64,000 nt of DNA from DASRDZ01 sp035569495 (GCA_035569495.1 DATMMX010000011.1:248001-312000); one strand, 5' to 3'; positions 16,207-24,762 are shown, numbered from the stretch's first letter. A program made the numbers and translations. Notes: generated from the sequence alone by a model not told the origin.

Positions 16207-16841
16207 GCACGGAGGCGGACGATGCGCAGTTGGCGCTTCTCGTGGTAATAAGGCACCTTCGCGGCGACCTCACGAGCCGGTTCGTGGTCTCCCTCTCGCC
16301 CGACGCATGCCGATGGGCTGCAGCGACGGTGCCGGCGCGGGCGCGGACGCACGCGGAGAACACACACCGACGCACGGTCGCGCGGATCGCCTGGGGATGC
16401 CTGTCTGGCCCTCGATTCAGGCTGGAACTCAGCTCACCGGTGGGGGCGCTTCAGGTTCCTGGTCGGGTCATTGACGCGCGTGGCCTTCACACGGATCAGA
16501 CGCTCCTGCGGAGTCCCAACATGGATGCGTCTGTCGTGCGGAGCGCGCGGGTGCGGTTTCGGGGAGGCGTGCGCGCGGGTCGGGGGTGCCTGCGGCAGAG
16601 GTGGCGGTGGTGCGTTGTCGACGATCCAGAGCTGTCGCGCCAGGACCACGAAGGAACGACGATCGCCGAGGCGTTGCAGTCGGCCCTCGACGAACACCGT
16701 GTCGCCCGTCTTCAAGGCAGCCGCGACCTGCTCGAGGTGGTCGGTCGCGAGCACATGGTGGCGATCCATCGCGTGTCCGCCGTCGCGGACAGTCCTGACG
16801 AGCAGCGCGCAGGAGGTGCTGTCGTCGACGGAGGGCCCTGA
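16203..16841 (+). CDS. Hypothetical protein whose 3' half overlaps an opposite-strand ssb
   Basis: ATG 16203 overlaps the previous stop (ATGA), which supports translation of the first part: MSTEADDAQLALLVVIRHL and a further 70 residues. From about 16434 the frame runs antisense to the whole second ssb gene, and there the residues look like a shadow (QRWRWCVV, REHMVAIHRV). Either the gene is truncated and runs into its neighbour, or the two overlap tail to tail by some 400 bases. No domain seen. Confidence 0.35.
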   Translation: MSTEADDAQLALLVVIRHLRGDLTSRFVVSLSPDACRWAAATVPARARTHAENTHRRTVARIAWGCLSGPRFRLELSSPVGALQVPGRVIDARGLHTDQTLLRSPNMDASVVRSARVRFRGGVRAGRGCLRQRWRWCVVDDPELSRQDHEGTTIAEALQSALDEHRVARLQGSRDLLEVVGREHMVAIHRVSAVADSPDEQRAGGAVVDGGP

Positions 16842-16892
16842 GCGGGGCGGTCGAACGACCGCGCCGATGAGGATGGCTCGGTTGAGGCTCAC
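16434..16892 (-). CDS. Second, divergent SSB-like OB-fold protein
   Basis: 152 residues from GTG 16892. The N-terminal 95 carry an SSB OB-fold: SLNRAILIGAVVRPP, SCALLVRTVRDG, GDTVFVEGRLQR and RRSFVVLARQLWIV, in the right order and spacing. The tail is basic and Pro/Arg-rich rather than acidic, unlike cellular SSB. It lies 39 bases downstream of the TrmB-type regulator gene and may share its transcript. Together with ssb at 13703 it gives two SSB types within 3.2 kb. Confidence 0.72.
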   Translation of the reverse strand: MSLNRAILIGAVVRPPRSGPSVDDSTSCALLVRTVRDGGHAMDRHHVLATDHLEQVAAALKTGDTVFVEGRLQRLGDRRSFVVLARQLWIVDNAPPPPLPQAPPTRAHASPKPHPRAPHDRRIHVGTPQERLIRVKATRVNDPTRNLKRPHR

Positions 16893-16931
16893 CTGTGGGC
16901 TCCACGATGGTAGAACGCAATTGTCCGGTTC

Positions 16932-18017
16932 CTACGCAGCTCGAAGGCAGCGGCCTGGCTCTCCGCGCCGCCCGATTCGCCAAGCGGCGTCCGCGGCGCC
17001 AACCATTGGCAGCTCGGGCAATGAGCCAGGCGACTCTTCGGCGTTGGCGCTCCCCAGCCACCCCCGCGCAGCCGCAAGCGCACCGCCCTGAAACCGCGAC
17101 CTAGCGCCGAGGATGCGCATGATCCGCGCCACCCGCCGCTGCACAGAGCGGTGGTCAATGCGCACGTCATGGCAAATGGCGGTGTCCGTGGCTCCGCTTG
17201 CGAGCAGGGCAAGGATGCGCCGATCGATGGCCTCGAGCTCTCCCTCGGTCTCCCGGGTCGTGACAAACGCGCTTGCGTCCGCCCACACTCGCTCGAACAG
17301 GTCGATGAGCAACTCGAGCAGCGGGGACGGGTGGACGAACAGGGCACCCTCCAGCTCGTCTTGCAGGGGCAGCAAAGCCGCCTCGCCATCGACGATGACC
17401 AGCTTTGCGGGCACGCGCGCCGTCCGCGCCTCCTCACCAGCCGCGACCGCGCGGAGGGCATGGCTCAGCTGGCCCTGGCTCAGCCCCTCCATGTCGTAGA
17501 CGGCCCGAACGCGAACGCCCCGCCCCAGCATCCTCTCCTCTGCAGGCGCCGCCGAGACCGGGTCGGCGGCGTACGGTCCCTTGTCGAACGCCCGGATCTC
17601 CAGTCGCGCCGTGCGCTGAAGCTGCTGGTGCCGCTGGCTGATCGCCTCGCGGCCGATCACCACCTCGACGACCTCCTCAAGGGGCGGGCCATCCGCGTTT
17701 CGAGGGCGCGCCTGCCGCTGGCGATCGCCGATCTGTGCCGCCGCCAGGCGAGTCCGCTCCAGCTCCTCCTGGCGCTGCAGGATGAGCACCTCAATGGCCA
17801 CGGGTGCCGGTGCCGCCACGTACCGCGGCGGCCGCGTTGCGGAACGCGTCACCAACCCACGAGCGCCGAGGGAGACGGCGGTGGCCTCGATATCCTCGAC
17901 GCTGATCCCGACCAGCTCAGCTAGCTCACCGTCGCTACTGACTGGATGGTCCACCAACGCCAGGTAGAGCGCCTCTTCGACCGCCGAGACGCCAACGCCT
18001 TCGAGCACCCGCCCCAT
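16932..18017 (-). CDS. TrmB/LuxR-type transcriptional regulator
   Basis: 361 residues. N-terminal TrmB-like winged helix (VSAVEEALYLALVDHP...SDGELAELVGISVEDIEATAVSLGARGLV), a coiled-coil stretch (about 90-130: ILQRQEELERTRLAAAQIGDRQRQ), a central alpha/beta sensor region with VRAVYDMEGLSQGQ and a PLQDELEGALFVHPSPLLELLIDLFERVW block, then a C-terminal LuxR-like helix-turn-helix (RRILALLASGATDTAICHDVRIDHRSVQRRVARIMRIL). This combination is typical of orphan regulators in streptomycetes and relatives. An inverted repeat 40-70 bases upstream (18057-18087) is a candidate autoregulatory site. Confidence 0.8.
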   Translation of the reverse strand: MGRVLEGVGVSAVEEALYLALVDHPVSSDGELAELVGISVEDIEATAVSLGARGLVTRSATRPPRYVAAPAPVAIEVLILQRQEELERTRLAAAQIGDRQRQARPRNADGPPLEEVVEVVIGREAISQRHQQLQRTARLEIRAFDKGPYAADPVSAAPAEERMLGRGVRVRAVYDMEGLSQGQLSHALRAVAAGEEARTARVPAKLVIVDGEAALLPLQDELEGALFVHPSPLLELLIDLFERVWADASAFVTTRETEGELEAIDRRILALLASGATDTAICHDVRIDHRSVQRRVARIMRILGARSRFQGGALAAARGWLGSANAEESPGSLPELPMVGAADAAWRIGRRGEPGRCLRAA

Positions 18018-18471
18018 CCTATGGACCTCCCCGCCGCCGTTCGGCCGCTTAAGACTGTCGTAAACCCGCCAGCGTCGTCTTTACGACTATAGCTCCTCTG
18101 CGCCGTGCCGAACTCGTTCACGGGTGATGTGCAACCTGCCTCGACACCAAAGGTGGAACTGTCGGATTGGGATAGGGGCCCGTGCCGGCCAGCTTGTACA
18201 CGACAGGCGGGAGGCGGAAGGGCCTCCACGGAACCCAGGGCGGTTCACTACGCGCGTGTGTCGGGGAACGCCGCTGCGCATCTAAGCGAAGGGCTTTGGT
18301 CGCGTGGTCGTCGAGACGTCGGCGGCCTGTCAGTCGTGCGGCGAGTGGGCGGACATGCTTTCCCGGCTTGACGCCCGGCGTCGTAAAGGCGACACCGTCG
18401 TGTTTGCGACCGTGGCACTGTTTGCACGGCGCCTAACAATTGGTGCGCACCTGGGGATCAAAGGAGACTAT
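18018..18471. other. Divergent intergenic region
   Basis: 450 bases between the TrmB-type regulator and an opposite secreted-protein gene. The part near the regulator carries an inverted repeat. The part before 18472 ends in AAAGGAGACT, a strong ribosome binding site for the GTG at 18472. No open frame with credible coding features was found between. Confidence 0.4.
18057..18087. promoter_or_regulatory. Inverted repeat upstream of the TrmB-type regulator
   Basis: GTCGTAAA at 18057-18064 and TTTACGAC at 18080-18087: perfect 8-base arms with centres 23 bases apart (about two helical turns), 40-70 bases before the regulator start. It is AT-richer than its surroundings. This is a plausible operator for the regulator itself. 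Confidence 0.55.
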
Positions 18472-19500
18472 GTGAAGGTCTTGCCGCCTGCAGCAGCGTT
18501 ACGCCGGCTGGCGCCCGTCTTCGTCACCTTGGCAGTTCTCGCCTGCCCGCCCGTCCGCGCTGCCGCCGCGCCGCCCGCCCCTGCACCTCCGCCCGGGACT
18601 CACATCACGGCGAGCGGACCGACACAACTCTGGCTGTCCGCCGCGGGGCAGGCGACGCTGCCCGACCCACACCAGCCGCTCTGCACCTTCATCTGGACCA
18701 CCACATGGCAGAGGACGGGCTACGCGCCCGATGGCTACGACACCGACCTCCTTACTCGCTGGGGCAACACCGTCACCTGCCAGGCCGGGCTTTCGAGCCG
18801 GCTTGCGGTGCACGACGAGCTCTATGACCCCTGGCACCACCTCATGGGCGTCTCCGACAACGCGTGCGCCGCTTGCTCGGGCCCGCTGAGCGCGTTCATT
18901 CCGGCGACCAACTGCAACCCATGCCACATCTGGGGCACCCCGTTCGACTACCAGGGTCAGCACCTTCGCAACGAGGGCTACGAGATGGACAGCTTCTACA
19001 CTGTTGTCTTCACCGTCCCTCTGCTCAACACGTACGAATGGGCCACCGTCGGCGAGTCGGAAACTCACAACCAGGCGTGCTCCGGTCCGCCGTCCGCCCT
19101 GAACGGCGATCCGTACACATGGGGGCCCTGCGGCCAGGCCATCATGTGGATTCCCAAGGCGAAGAAGGGAGACGGCAACGCGAGCTTCACGACCAGCGGG
19201 AACGGGGAGAGCACCGAGTACACGCCCGTCGCTCCCCTTGGCCCTGCCGAAGCCACCCCTTTGCCGACCCGACCCCCAGCCCAGGGTTCCGCCCCCCGTC
19301 CTCTGGCCGAGGCGGCGACCGAACCCCGGCCGCTGCCGTTCACTGACGGGCTCTCCGCCGCGCCGGCCGCCCCTGCTCTTGCCCCTCTCGCCGTGCTGGT
19401 GATGGCGGGTGGACTTCGCCGCCATCGGCGCGCCGGTTTGGCAGGCCGGGCGCGTCCTCGACGTCACCCGGCCTACCCGCTTGTCAGCCGACGGGGCTAG
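18472..19500 (+). CDS. Secreted Cys-rich protein with C-terminal membrane anchor
   Basis: 342 residues from GTG 18472 after AAAGGAGACTAT. Signal peptide ends near RAAAA. The extracytoplasmic domain has at least nine cysteines, including close pairs (NACAACSG, NCNPCHIW), then a Pro/Ala-rich stalk, a hydrophobic helix (AAPALAPLAVLVMAGGL) and a basic tail. That order suggests a surface protein held by a C-terminal helix. CAACSG and CNPCH look like disulphide or metal pairs, not a haem CxxCH (NPCH is C-N-P-C-H, so one possible c-type motif exists and should be noted). No family recognised. It is convergent with the next gene, overlapping it by four bases. Confidence 0.65.
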   Translation: MKVLPPAAALRRLAPVFVTLAVLACPPVRAAAAPPAPAPPPGTHITASGPTQLWLSAAGQATLPDPHQPLCTFIWTTTWQRTGYAPDGYDTDLLTRWGNTVTCQAGLSSRLAVHDELYDPWHHLMGVSDNACAACSGPLSAFIPATNCNPCHIWGTPFDYQGQHLRNEGYEMDSFYTVVFTVPLLNTYEWATVGESETHNQACSGPPSALNGDPYTWGPCGQAIMWIPKAKKGDGNASFTTSGNGESTEYTPVAPLGPAEATPLPTRPPAQGSAPRPLAEAATEPRPLPFTDGLSAAPAAPALAPLAVLVMAGGLRRHRRAGLAGRARPRRHPAYPLVSRRG

Positions 19501-20093
19501 TTGATCGCCGGGGTGGCGTCAGTACCCGCGAACGAGTCGAAGGTCGTCGCGGTCACCGAGCTGATCGTGGTGGTGCGGGTGAGCTGGCCGTTGACGAAGC
19601 CCTCCCACACCGACACGGGCTCCAAGCCCGCGCTGTAGGTGTAGGCCCGCGCGCCAGCGGCCGTGTCTACGGCGACGCCGTTGATGACGCCGGTGCTGAA
19701 CTGCACCGTCGAGGGGACGGTCTCGCTGTAGACGGGGATTCCGGCAGAGTTGAAGCCGACCACGGTCACGCTCGCGGCTGCGCTCTGCAACGTCCCGACC
19801 GCGCGGGCCGTCTGGACCGCCCACGCCACGTTGACCGTGCCGAGCGCGGTCTGCGTGACCTGGACGGCGTAGGTCTCCGGCGCCAGCGCCGCCGTCGTGA
19901 CGAGGCCCGCACCGAACCCCATGTTCTGCTGCGCGGGGATCTGCACGATCGGGGCGGCCACGACGCCCGTGGGGGTCAGCGCCCCGAAGGTTCCTGCCGG
20001 GCTCGCGAAGCCGGCGGCCTGCATTGAAATCGCTGCGGCGGCGGCGAGGACGAGCGCAATGGGCGCGCGTCGACCAATGGTGGAACGGAACAT
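19497..20093 (-). CDS. Secreted beta-rich protein, function unknown
   Basis: 198 residues with a signal peptide (MFRSTIGRRAPIALVLAAAAAISM, cleavage near GFASP). The mature protein is free of cysteine, very rich in Ala, Val and Thr, and predicted all-beta, like a secreted or surface-layer protein. It lies 279 bases downstream of secreted protein B on the same strand; the gap has a 13-base palindrome. No family recognised. It could be part of the output of the sigma/propeller module (inference). Confidence 0.6.
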   Translation of the reverse strand: MFRSTIGRRAPIALVLAAAAAISMQAAGFASPAGTFGALTPTGVVAAPIVQIPAQQNMGFGAGLVTTAALAPETYAVQVTQTALGTVNVAWAVQTARAVGTLQSAAASVTVVGFNSAGIPVYSETVPSTVQFSTGVINGVAVDTAAGARAYTYSAGLEPVSVWEGFVNGQLTRTTTISSVTATTFDSFAGTDATPAIN

Positions 20094-20202
20094 GTCTGTC
20101 TCCTTCCAAGCGGCTGGCCGAGTGGCCAGCCATCTGCGGAAAGAGATGATGAGACGGCGTAAGGCGAAAGTCAGTAGCTGGGACGGAAATTAATCAAAGT
20201 CG

Positions 20203-20215
20203 GACTCTGAGTCCA
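20203..20215. promoter_or_regulatory. 13-bp palindrome upstream of a secreted-protein gene
   Basis: GGACTCTGAGTCC: perfect 6-base arms about a single T, 110 bases before the start at 20093, next to an AT-rich ATTAATCAAAG. It is a candidate binding site; no T-run that would make it a terminator. Confidence 0.4.
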
Positions 20216-20371
20216 CATAGTCGCTGGACCAGTCCGCATCCCTTGGAGAGCGCGGCCATCTCCTCGGAAGTCCCTCTTCGCGCGTCCCGCGGTCCGGCGG
20301 GAGACGCTGCGGGTGTACGAGTGGGCCGCGCTGGGCCGCCGAGGGACGAGCGTCGGGCCGGCCGCGTTGAG

Positions 20372-21004
20372 CTACAAGGGTGCGGCGAAGGACCCCGTCA
20401 CAATGAGCGTCGCCGGCCACTGGTCGAAGCAGCTCAGCGGGACGCCGAGCGGGTTCCACACGGGGATGAGCTTGCCTACGCCGTTGCCGCCAAGGAGACT
20501 CGTCTGCACGGCAGCGCCGGAACCGTCACGCAGCTTGAGCTCGGGTTGGAACAGCACAAGAGTCGTTCCGTACTGCCACCAATCCATCGTGAAAATTAGC
20601 GAGGCGCCGGTTGAGACCACCCCGTTGTCGATCAGCGTGCCACCGGTCACGGTGGGATTGACGTTGCCAGTGCCGATGAGCTCACCACTCGGATCGCCAG
20701 TACAACCCTCTGTGTTGGAGGCGGGTCCCGTCATGTTGATGCCTGTCGCGGCGAACGTGGCGGTGAACGGGCGGTTGCTGACGTCCAGTCCGCTCACGGT
20801 GCCCTCGAATGTCCCCGTGGCGAGCCCTCCGCAACTCAGCGGACAGGGAAACGCCTGAGTGGGAAAGGAGAAGTTGAACACGGCCGTCGTGGTCATTGCG
20901 TTCACCGGCGCTGCGGATGCGGCGCGTGGCTGCAACGCGAAGCTCAGCGCGAATGCAACACTGACGATCCAGCACGCGCGCGTGCACGAGCGCAACGAAA
21001 CCAC
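20372..21004 (-). CDS. Secreted beta-rich protein, partner of the upstream sigma/propeller gene (copy B)
   Basis: 210 residues. GTG 21004 was chosen because the bases before it (GGGAGGGTTGGCG) match the ribosome binding site and spacing of copy A at 9663. Signal peptide cleaved near ASAAP. Mature part beta-rich with cysteines FPCPLSCGG, EGCTGDP and SCFDQWP; copy A has equivalent YPCSSLCTG and EDCGIL. Both share the DxxNRPxxA element and a Gly/Thr core. It lies 153 bases downstream of sigma/propeller B. Function unknown. Confidence 0.7.
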   Translation of the reverse strand: MVSLRSCTRACWIVSVAFALSFALQPRAASAAPVNAMTTTAVFNFSFPTQAFPCPLSCGGLATGTFEGTVSGLDVSNRPFTATFAATGINMTGPASNTEGCTGDPSGELIGTGNVNPTVTGGTLIDNGVVSTGASLIFTMDWWQYGTTLVLFQPELKLRDGSGAAVQTSLLGGNGVGKLIPVWNPLGVPLSCFDQWPATLIVTGSFAAPL

Positions 21005-21157
21005 CGCCAACCCTCCCCACGGCGCCGCTGCCCCATAGGCGCGGCGAGCCGCAGCGTTCGGACAGGAGAGAGTGTCGCTGCCTGGTGTGAGCTGAGGCTA
21101 GTGAATCAGACGCCGCGATTACGACTGTGCCGCATACACGACACAGTCAGCGGGGAA

Positions 21158-23056
21158 TCAGGTTTGGCACCGTGCGTGCCACGAGACGCCGCCGTCGACT
21201 GTGCAGCGGACTGCGACCCCGACGACGATGTCGAGAACGCGACCAGCGGAAGGTGCCAGCAGAAGACCTGGCAGACCGAGCTTCGGATCGCGGCTTGTCA
21301 CGTCCACCCAGGCGCGGTCGGCGAAGTTTGCCGACAGCATGAGCGCATCCTGGCCATCGCCTCGCTCAGCTATGGCCCAGGCGCGGCTCGAGGTGATGGC
21401 CGCGCTGTGGATGTACGTTCCGGTGGGAGGCGCAGGGAGTGGGTGGAACGACCTGCCTGCGTCGAGTGAGATCGCTGCCTCGACGGTTGTGGCGACCATC
21501 ACTCCGCCGTCGGAGAGAAAGCTGGGCGACAGTGCGAGGGCGACGAACGCACCCGACGGGAGGTTCTGGCCTACGCGCGCCTGGCAGGGCCCGTTGCGTG
21601 GGCAGATCAGAAGCGTCGGCCCGGGCACCGGTGTCGCAGGCGGAATCAAGGACGTGATCGCCGTCAGGACAACAACCGCGCTCGCGGTGTCGCCGAATGG
21701 TGTGGCCAAGAGCGCTGGAGCTGAGCTGCCGGCCGGTCGCTCGCCGACGACTACATCAGTCTGTCCAGTGTCGAACCGATAGCTCAGAACGCCAGCCGAC
21801 GTAGCGTCGAAGACTCGGGGATCACCGTTGTCGAGGCCGGCGGAGACCGCGAGCTGACCCGGCGGCAGCGGGAGCGCGGCGAACGGCCCGCCGAAGACAG
21901 GCGCCACGTAGTCGAGCAGCCCAGGTTGGGCGGGGTTGCCGATGAAGATGCGTGGATCGGTCGGGTAGGTCGGCGGCAATGCGATGGTCGCCCCGATGAG
22001 GACTGGCGGGACGACGCCGGGCGGGGTGTGTTCCCACGTCCGGCCGCCATCCGTCGTCCGGTACAGCAGTGGGCATCCGCAGCTCGCTCCGGTGCCCAGG
22101 CCGAGGGCCGTGTGGGTCGAGTCGAAGTCGGGATCGGCCGTCGCGGCGGTGAGCTGCGTGTCGGCGATGGTGTCGGCTCCGCTCAGGTCGGTCAGGTACA
22201 CCGTTCCCACGGGCTGACGACGCACCTCGAGCTGGAGCGGGCCACCGCGGCGAGGGACGGCGGGCGCGTTGACCGCGCTGACGAGAGGAACTCTGGCTGG
22301 TAGATCGGCGACGCCGTGATGTGCAGGCGCCGCGAGCGACCCGGCGGGTGTCGGTGAAGCCGCCCCGACAAGGAGGAGAAGGGCGAGAGCAGCCGGGACC
22401 AACGTCTGCGTGGTGACGTCCGAGGCGACGGCGGAGCCGACATACCGATCCAGCGCGACACGGAGAGCGAAGGCGCCGTTGGTCCGCCCGCCGCGGCGCC
22501 TGGCGCGCAGCCGGCGCAGCAGCGCGGCGAGGCCCGCGCCGAGACCCAGCCCCAAGGCGCGAAGGTGCTCGCGTGCCGATCGGAGGCGGCCCTTGAATGC
22601 GTTGATGCCGATGCCAAGCCGCCAGGCAGCCTCGGAGAGGCTGTACCCCGCGAACGCGACGGCGACTGCGTCGCGCTCCGCCTTCGAGAGCTTGCGCAGC
22701 CCGTCGGCGATGGCGATGCGCAACAGCGCCGCCTCGCCCGGATCGAGTCCGTCGGGATTGGGAAGGAGCCCCGCCGGCTCGTCGCCGTGGTGTTCCTCCC
22801 ACCACCGGCGGCGGTCGACCTCCTGGCGGGCCAGAGCGGCGAGGCGCTGGACCTCGTGGTGCTGCGGGCCTTCGCTCACAGCCCGCAGCACCACGTCGTG
22901 CTGGGCGTCTTCGGCCTCGGGCACATCGCCGAGCCGCTGGACGCACGCGCGGCCGATCAACTCCTGGTGTCCGACGATGACCTGCCAGAGCTGCTTGGCG
23001 TTGCGCGGCCTGGCGTGCGGCAACGCCTTGGCGACACGGTGCCGCGTGTGCGTCAT
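21158..23056 (-). CDS. Sigma-70-family factor fused via one TM helix to an extracytoplasmic BNR beta-propeller (copy B)
   Basis: 632 residues from ATG 23056, preceded by GGAAGG; a longer frame upstream runs into the recombinase region and is not needed. Residues 22-85 match sigma region 2 (LWQVIVGHQELIGRACVQRLGDVPEAEDAQHDV). Residues 119-167 match region 4 (LRKLSKAERDAVAVAFAGYSLSEAAWRLGIGINAFKGRLRSA). One hydrophobic helix lies at about 216-233. The outer part has Asp boxes: YRTTDGGRTW, SLDAGRSF and CTVDGGVSW, the last close to the C-terminus exactly as in copy A. The two copies differ strongly in sequence but keep the whole architecture, so this is an old paralogous pair rather than a recent duplication. 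Confidence 0.75.
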   Translation of the reverse strand: MTHTRHRVAKALPHARPRNAKQLWQVIVGHQELIGRACVQRLGDVPEAEDAQHDVVLRAVSEGPQHHEVQRLAALARQEVDRRRWWEEHHGDEPAGLLPNPDGLDPGEAALLRIAIADGLRKLSKAERDAVAVAFAGYSLSEAAWRLGIGINAFKGRLRSAREHLRALGLGLGAGLAALLRRLRARRRGGRTNGAFALRVALDRYVGSAVASDVTTQTLVPAALALLLLVGAASPTPAGSLAAPAHHGVADLPARVPLVSAVNAPAVPRRGGPLQLEVRRQPVGTVYLTDLSGADTIADTQLTAATADPDFDSTHTALGLGTGASCGCPLLYRTTDGGRTWEHTPPGVVPPVLIGATIALPPTYPTDPRIFIGNPAQPGLLDYVAPVFGGPFAALPLPPGQLAVSAGLDNGDPRVFDATSAGVLSYRFDTGQTDVVVGERPAGSSAPALLATPFGDTASAVVVLTAITSLIPPATPVPGPTLLICPRNGPCQARVGQNLPSGAFVALALSPSFLSDGGVMVATTVEAAISLDAGRSFHPLPAPPTGTYIHSAAITSSRAWAIAERGDGQDALMLSANFADRAWVDVTSRDPKLGLPGLLLAPSAGRVLDIVVGVAVRCTVDGGVSWHARCQT

Positions 23057-23162
23057 CGACCTTCCATCGCTGGTCATGGCGGAGGCTGCCCGCCGATGGC
23101 TCCGCGCCCCACCGCTACTCGCGCCATCATCGACGTGCGGCCGGTCGGCCGGGGCGGGACGG

Positions 23163-24105
23163 CTAGTGAGGTAAGCGGGGTGACCGGCTGGCGGGCGCCG
23201 GGCCACCCCGTCGATGTGACGAAACCCTTGCCGAATCTTGCGGCTCTCCGAGCGTGGGTGTGGTCGCCTGCCCGCCCGGTCGCAGCATGGCGGCGCCCAC
23301 CCGTGGCAGCCGGGCTCGGCCACATGCAGCTCCGGTATCGGGGCGCCGGCCCGCCACGGCCGGGATCGTCGACGCATGTCGACCCGGAGAGCCTGTGCGC
23401 CCTGCGTGCGATGGCGACGGGGCATCGGCGCGCCGGTGGAGAAGGTCGGGGGCCGCCTCGCGGATGATGTAGCGGACCGTGGCCAGCTGCCAGCGCGCGG
23501 CGCCGTGTGCCGTGGCCACCCCCTCGCACGTCAGGCGCCGGGCGATGGCTGACCACCCGAGCCCGGCGCGACGCTCCCGGACGATGCGGTCGTGCACCGC
23601 TGCAGGCAGGACGGACGGGCGGCCGAGGGGAACGCCCTGGGCGAGGCGGCACTGCCAGCGCCTCGCGCGTCCGCTGCACGATGCGCCGCCGCTCGAACTG
23701 CGCCCACGCCATGAGCACGTACGCCATCGCTTCGCCCTCGGGCGTCGATGCGTCGAGCGCCCGGTCGCAGACGGTCACGGTCCAGCCGCCGGCCGTGGCC
23801 TGGTGGGGAAAAAGCGCGAAGTCGAGGACCGACCGACTGAGGCGGTCGAGCTTGGCCGCGACGATGCCGTCCGCCTGACCCCGCTCAATGAGCCGCGACG
23901 CTCGCCGTAGCTTGGGGCGGTCCCTGACCGTCTTGCCGCGCGCCGTCTCCTCGGGCACGGTCAAAAGCGGGCGCCCAGCCCGCGCAGCGGCGGTCTCGAT
24001 GATCTGCCGCTGGGCCTCAATCGACGCGCCGCTGTCGGCCTGCTCGGCCGTGCCGACGCGGATGTAGCCGACCAGGGGAAGCCCGTCATTCGCCAGTCCC
24101 GCCAA
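23163..24105 (-). pseudogene. Serine recombinase (resolvase family), frameshifted and lacking the catalytic serine
   Basis: Starts at TTG 24105 after AAGGAGAGAG. The N-terminal resolvase domain is well kept (LVGYIRV, SGASIEAQRQIIETAA, KLDRLSRSVLDFALF, EGEAMAYVLMAWAQFERRRIVQRTREA). Near 23,645-23,655 the frame breaks: the continuation AQGVPLGRPSVLPAAVHDRIVRERRAGLGWSAIARRLT...WQLATVRYIIREA, the usual linker and HTH, is in another frame. The active-site serine of the YxRxS motif is Gly at residue 18 (YIRVGTAEQ). Both defects argue for an inactive relic. It marks past mobility of this region. Confidence 0.82.
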
Positions 24106-24169
24106 CCGTACTCTCTCCTTAAAGCAACCCCCGGACCGTTCTCTACAAGTCACCAGGGGCGCCCTCTAT

Positions 24170-24184
24170 CTGACCGCTGGTCAG
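24170..24184. repeat. CTGACC-N3-GGTCAG palindrome
   Basis: Perfect 6-base arms about GCT, 65 bases upstream of the recombinase start. The same arms with a 4-base centre recur at 40557-40572. It has the look of a TetR-type operator or recombination half-sites. Confidence 0.45.
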
Positions 24185-24672
24185 TAATGGTGTGTAGCGC
24201 CCGTGACGTTGCCGAGCGTGAGCGGATTGTGCCACCGACGACGTCAACGTGGCGGCGTCGGAGCCGGAACCCTTTGAAGCAAACGGTCGTATTCTTTGTG
24301 TCCAGCCACGACGCGGCATGCCAGGCGCGCGCTGTAGGATTGCGCAACGTCGCTGAGCGCACGCATTTCACGTGGGGCTCGCGGCGAGCATCTTCACGGG
24401 CTGCTCCGATGGAAAGGGGGGTGGCCGGATTCCCATGAGGAGCGGGGTCATGCCCAGTGCGACAGCGACAGTCCATGCGTCACGCCAGCGAGCACACGGC
24501 GTCAAGCCCGTAAGGGGAGAAGCCCTTCGCCCCTCAGCTCCTCACAGCGGCACCGCAGCCGTCCGACATGCGCACGGGCCGCTGGTATCGGACAAGCAGG
24601 GAGGGCCTGCGTAGCGAGCGTTCGGTTGGGAGGACGCCGCTCATCCCTCAGACAAACCGGGCGGCAGGGGAA

Positions 24673-24699
24673 GGGGCGCCGCGGAGACCGCGACGCCCC
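24673..24699 (+). other. Hairpin in the leader of the secreted HExxE gene
   Basis: GGGGCG-C-CGCGG, loop AGA, CCGCG-A-CGCCCC: an 11-pair stem with one mismatch, followed by GGATTTGTTT. No plus-strand gene precedes it, so it is more likely a 5' leader structure than an upstream terminator; attenuation is possible. Confidence 0.4.
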
Positions 24700-24762
24700 C
24701 GGATTTGTTTGCAGCGCCCCGGGTGAATTTCACGGTTCGCCGGGGCACCACGGAGATCAGCT

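Larger units (their letters stand above)
24106..24762. other. Long non-coding region between recombinase relic and secreted protein
   Basis: About 650 bases with no credible gene. It contains the palindrome at 24170-24184, an AT-richer patch near 24285 (TCGTATTCTTTGTG) and a strong hairpin at 24673-24699 just before the next gene. It may carry the promoter and leader of the secreted protein, or the remains of the element served by the recombinase. Confidence 0.4.

Noticed and set aside
20313..20858. Plus-strand frame antisense to secreted protein B
   Set aside because: Shadow of the opposite-strand gene; the reverse frame has a signal peptide, paired cysteines and a paralogue.
23057..23425. 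Extending sigma/propeller B to a start 123 codons upstream
   Set aside because: The extra residues are Arg/Pro-rich, overlap the recombinase relic, and ATG 23056 has a good ribosome binding site directly in front of the sigma domain.
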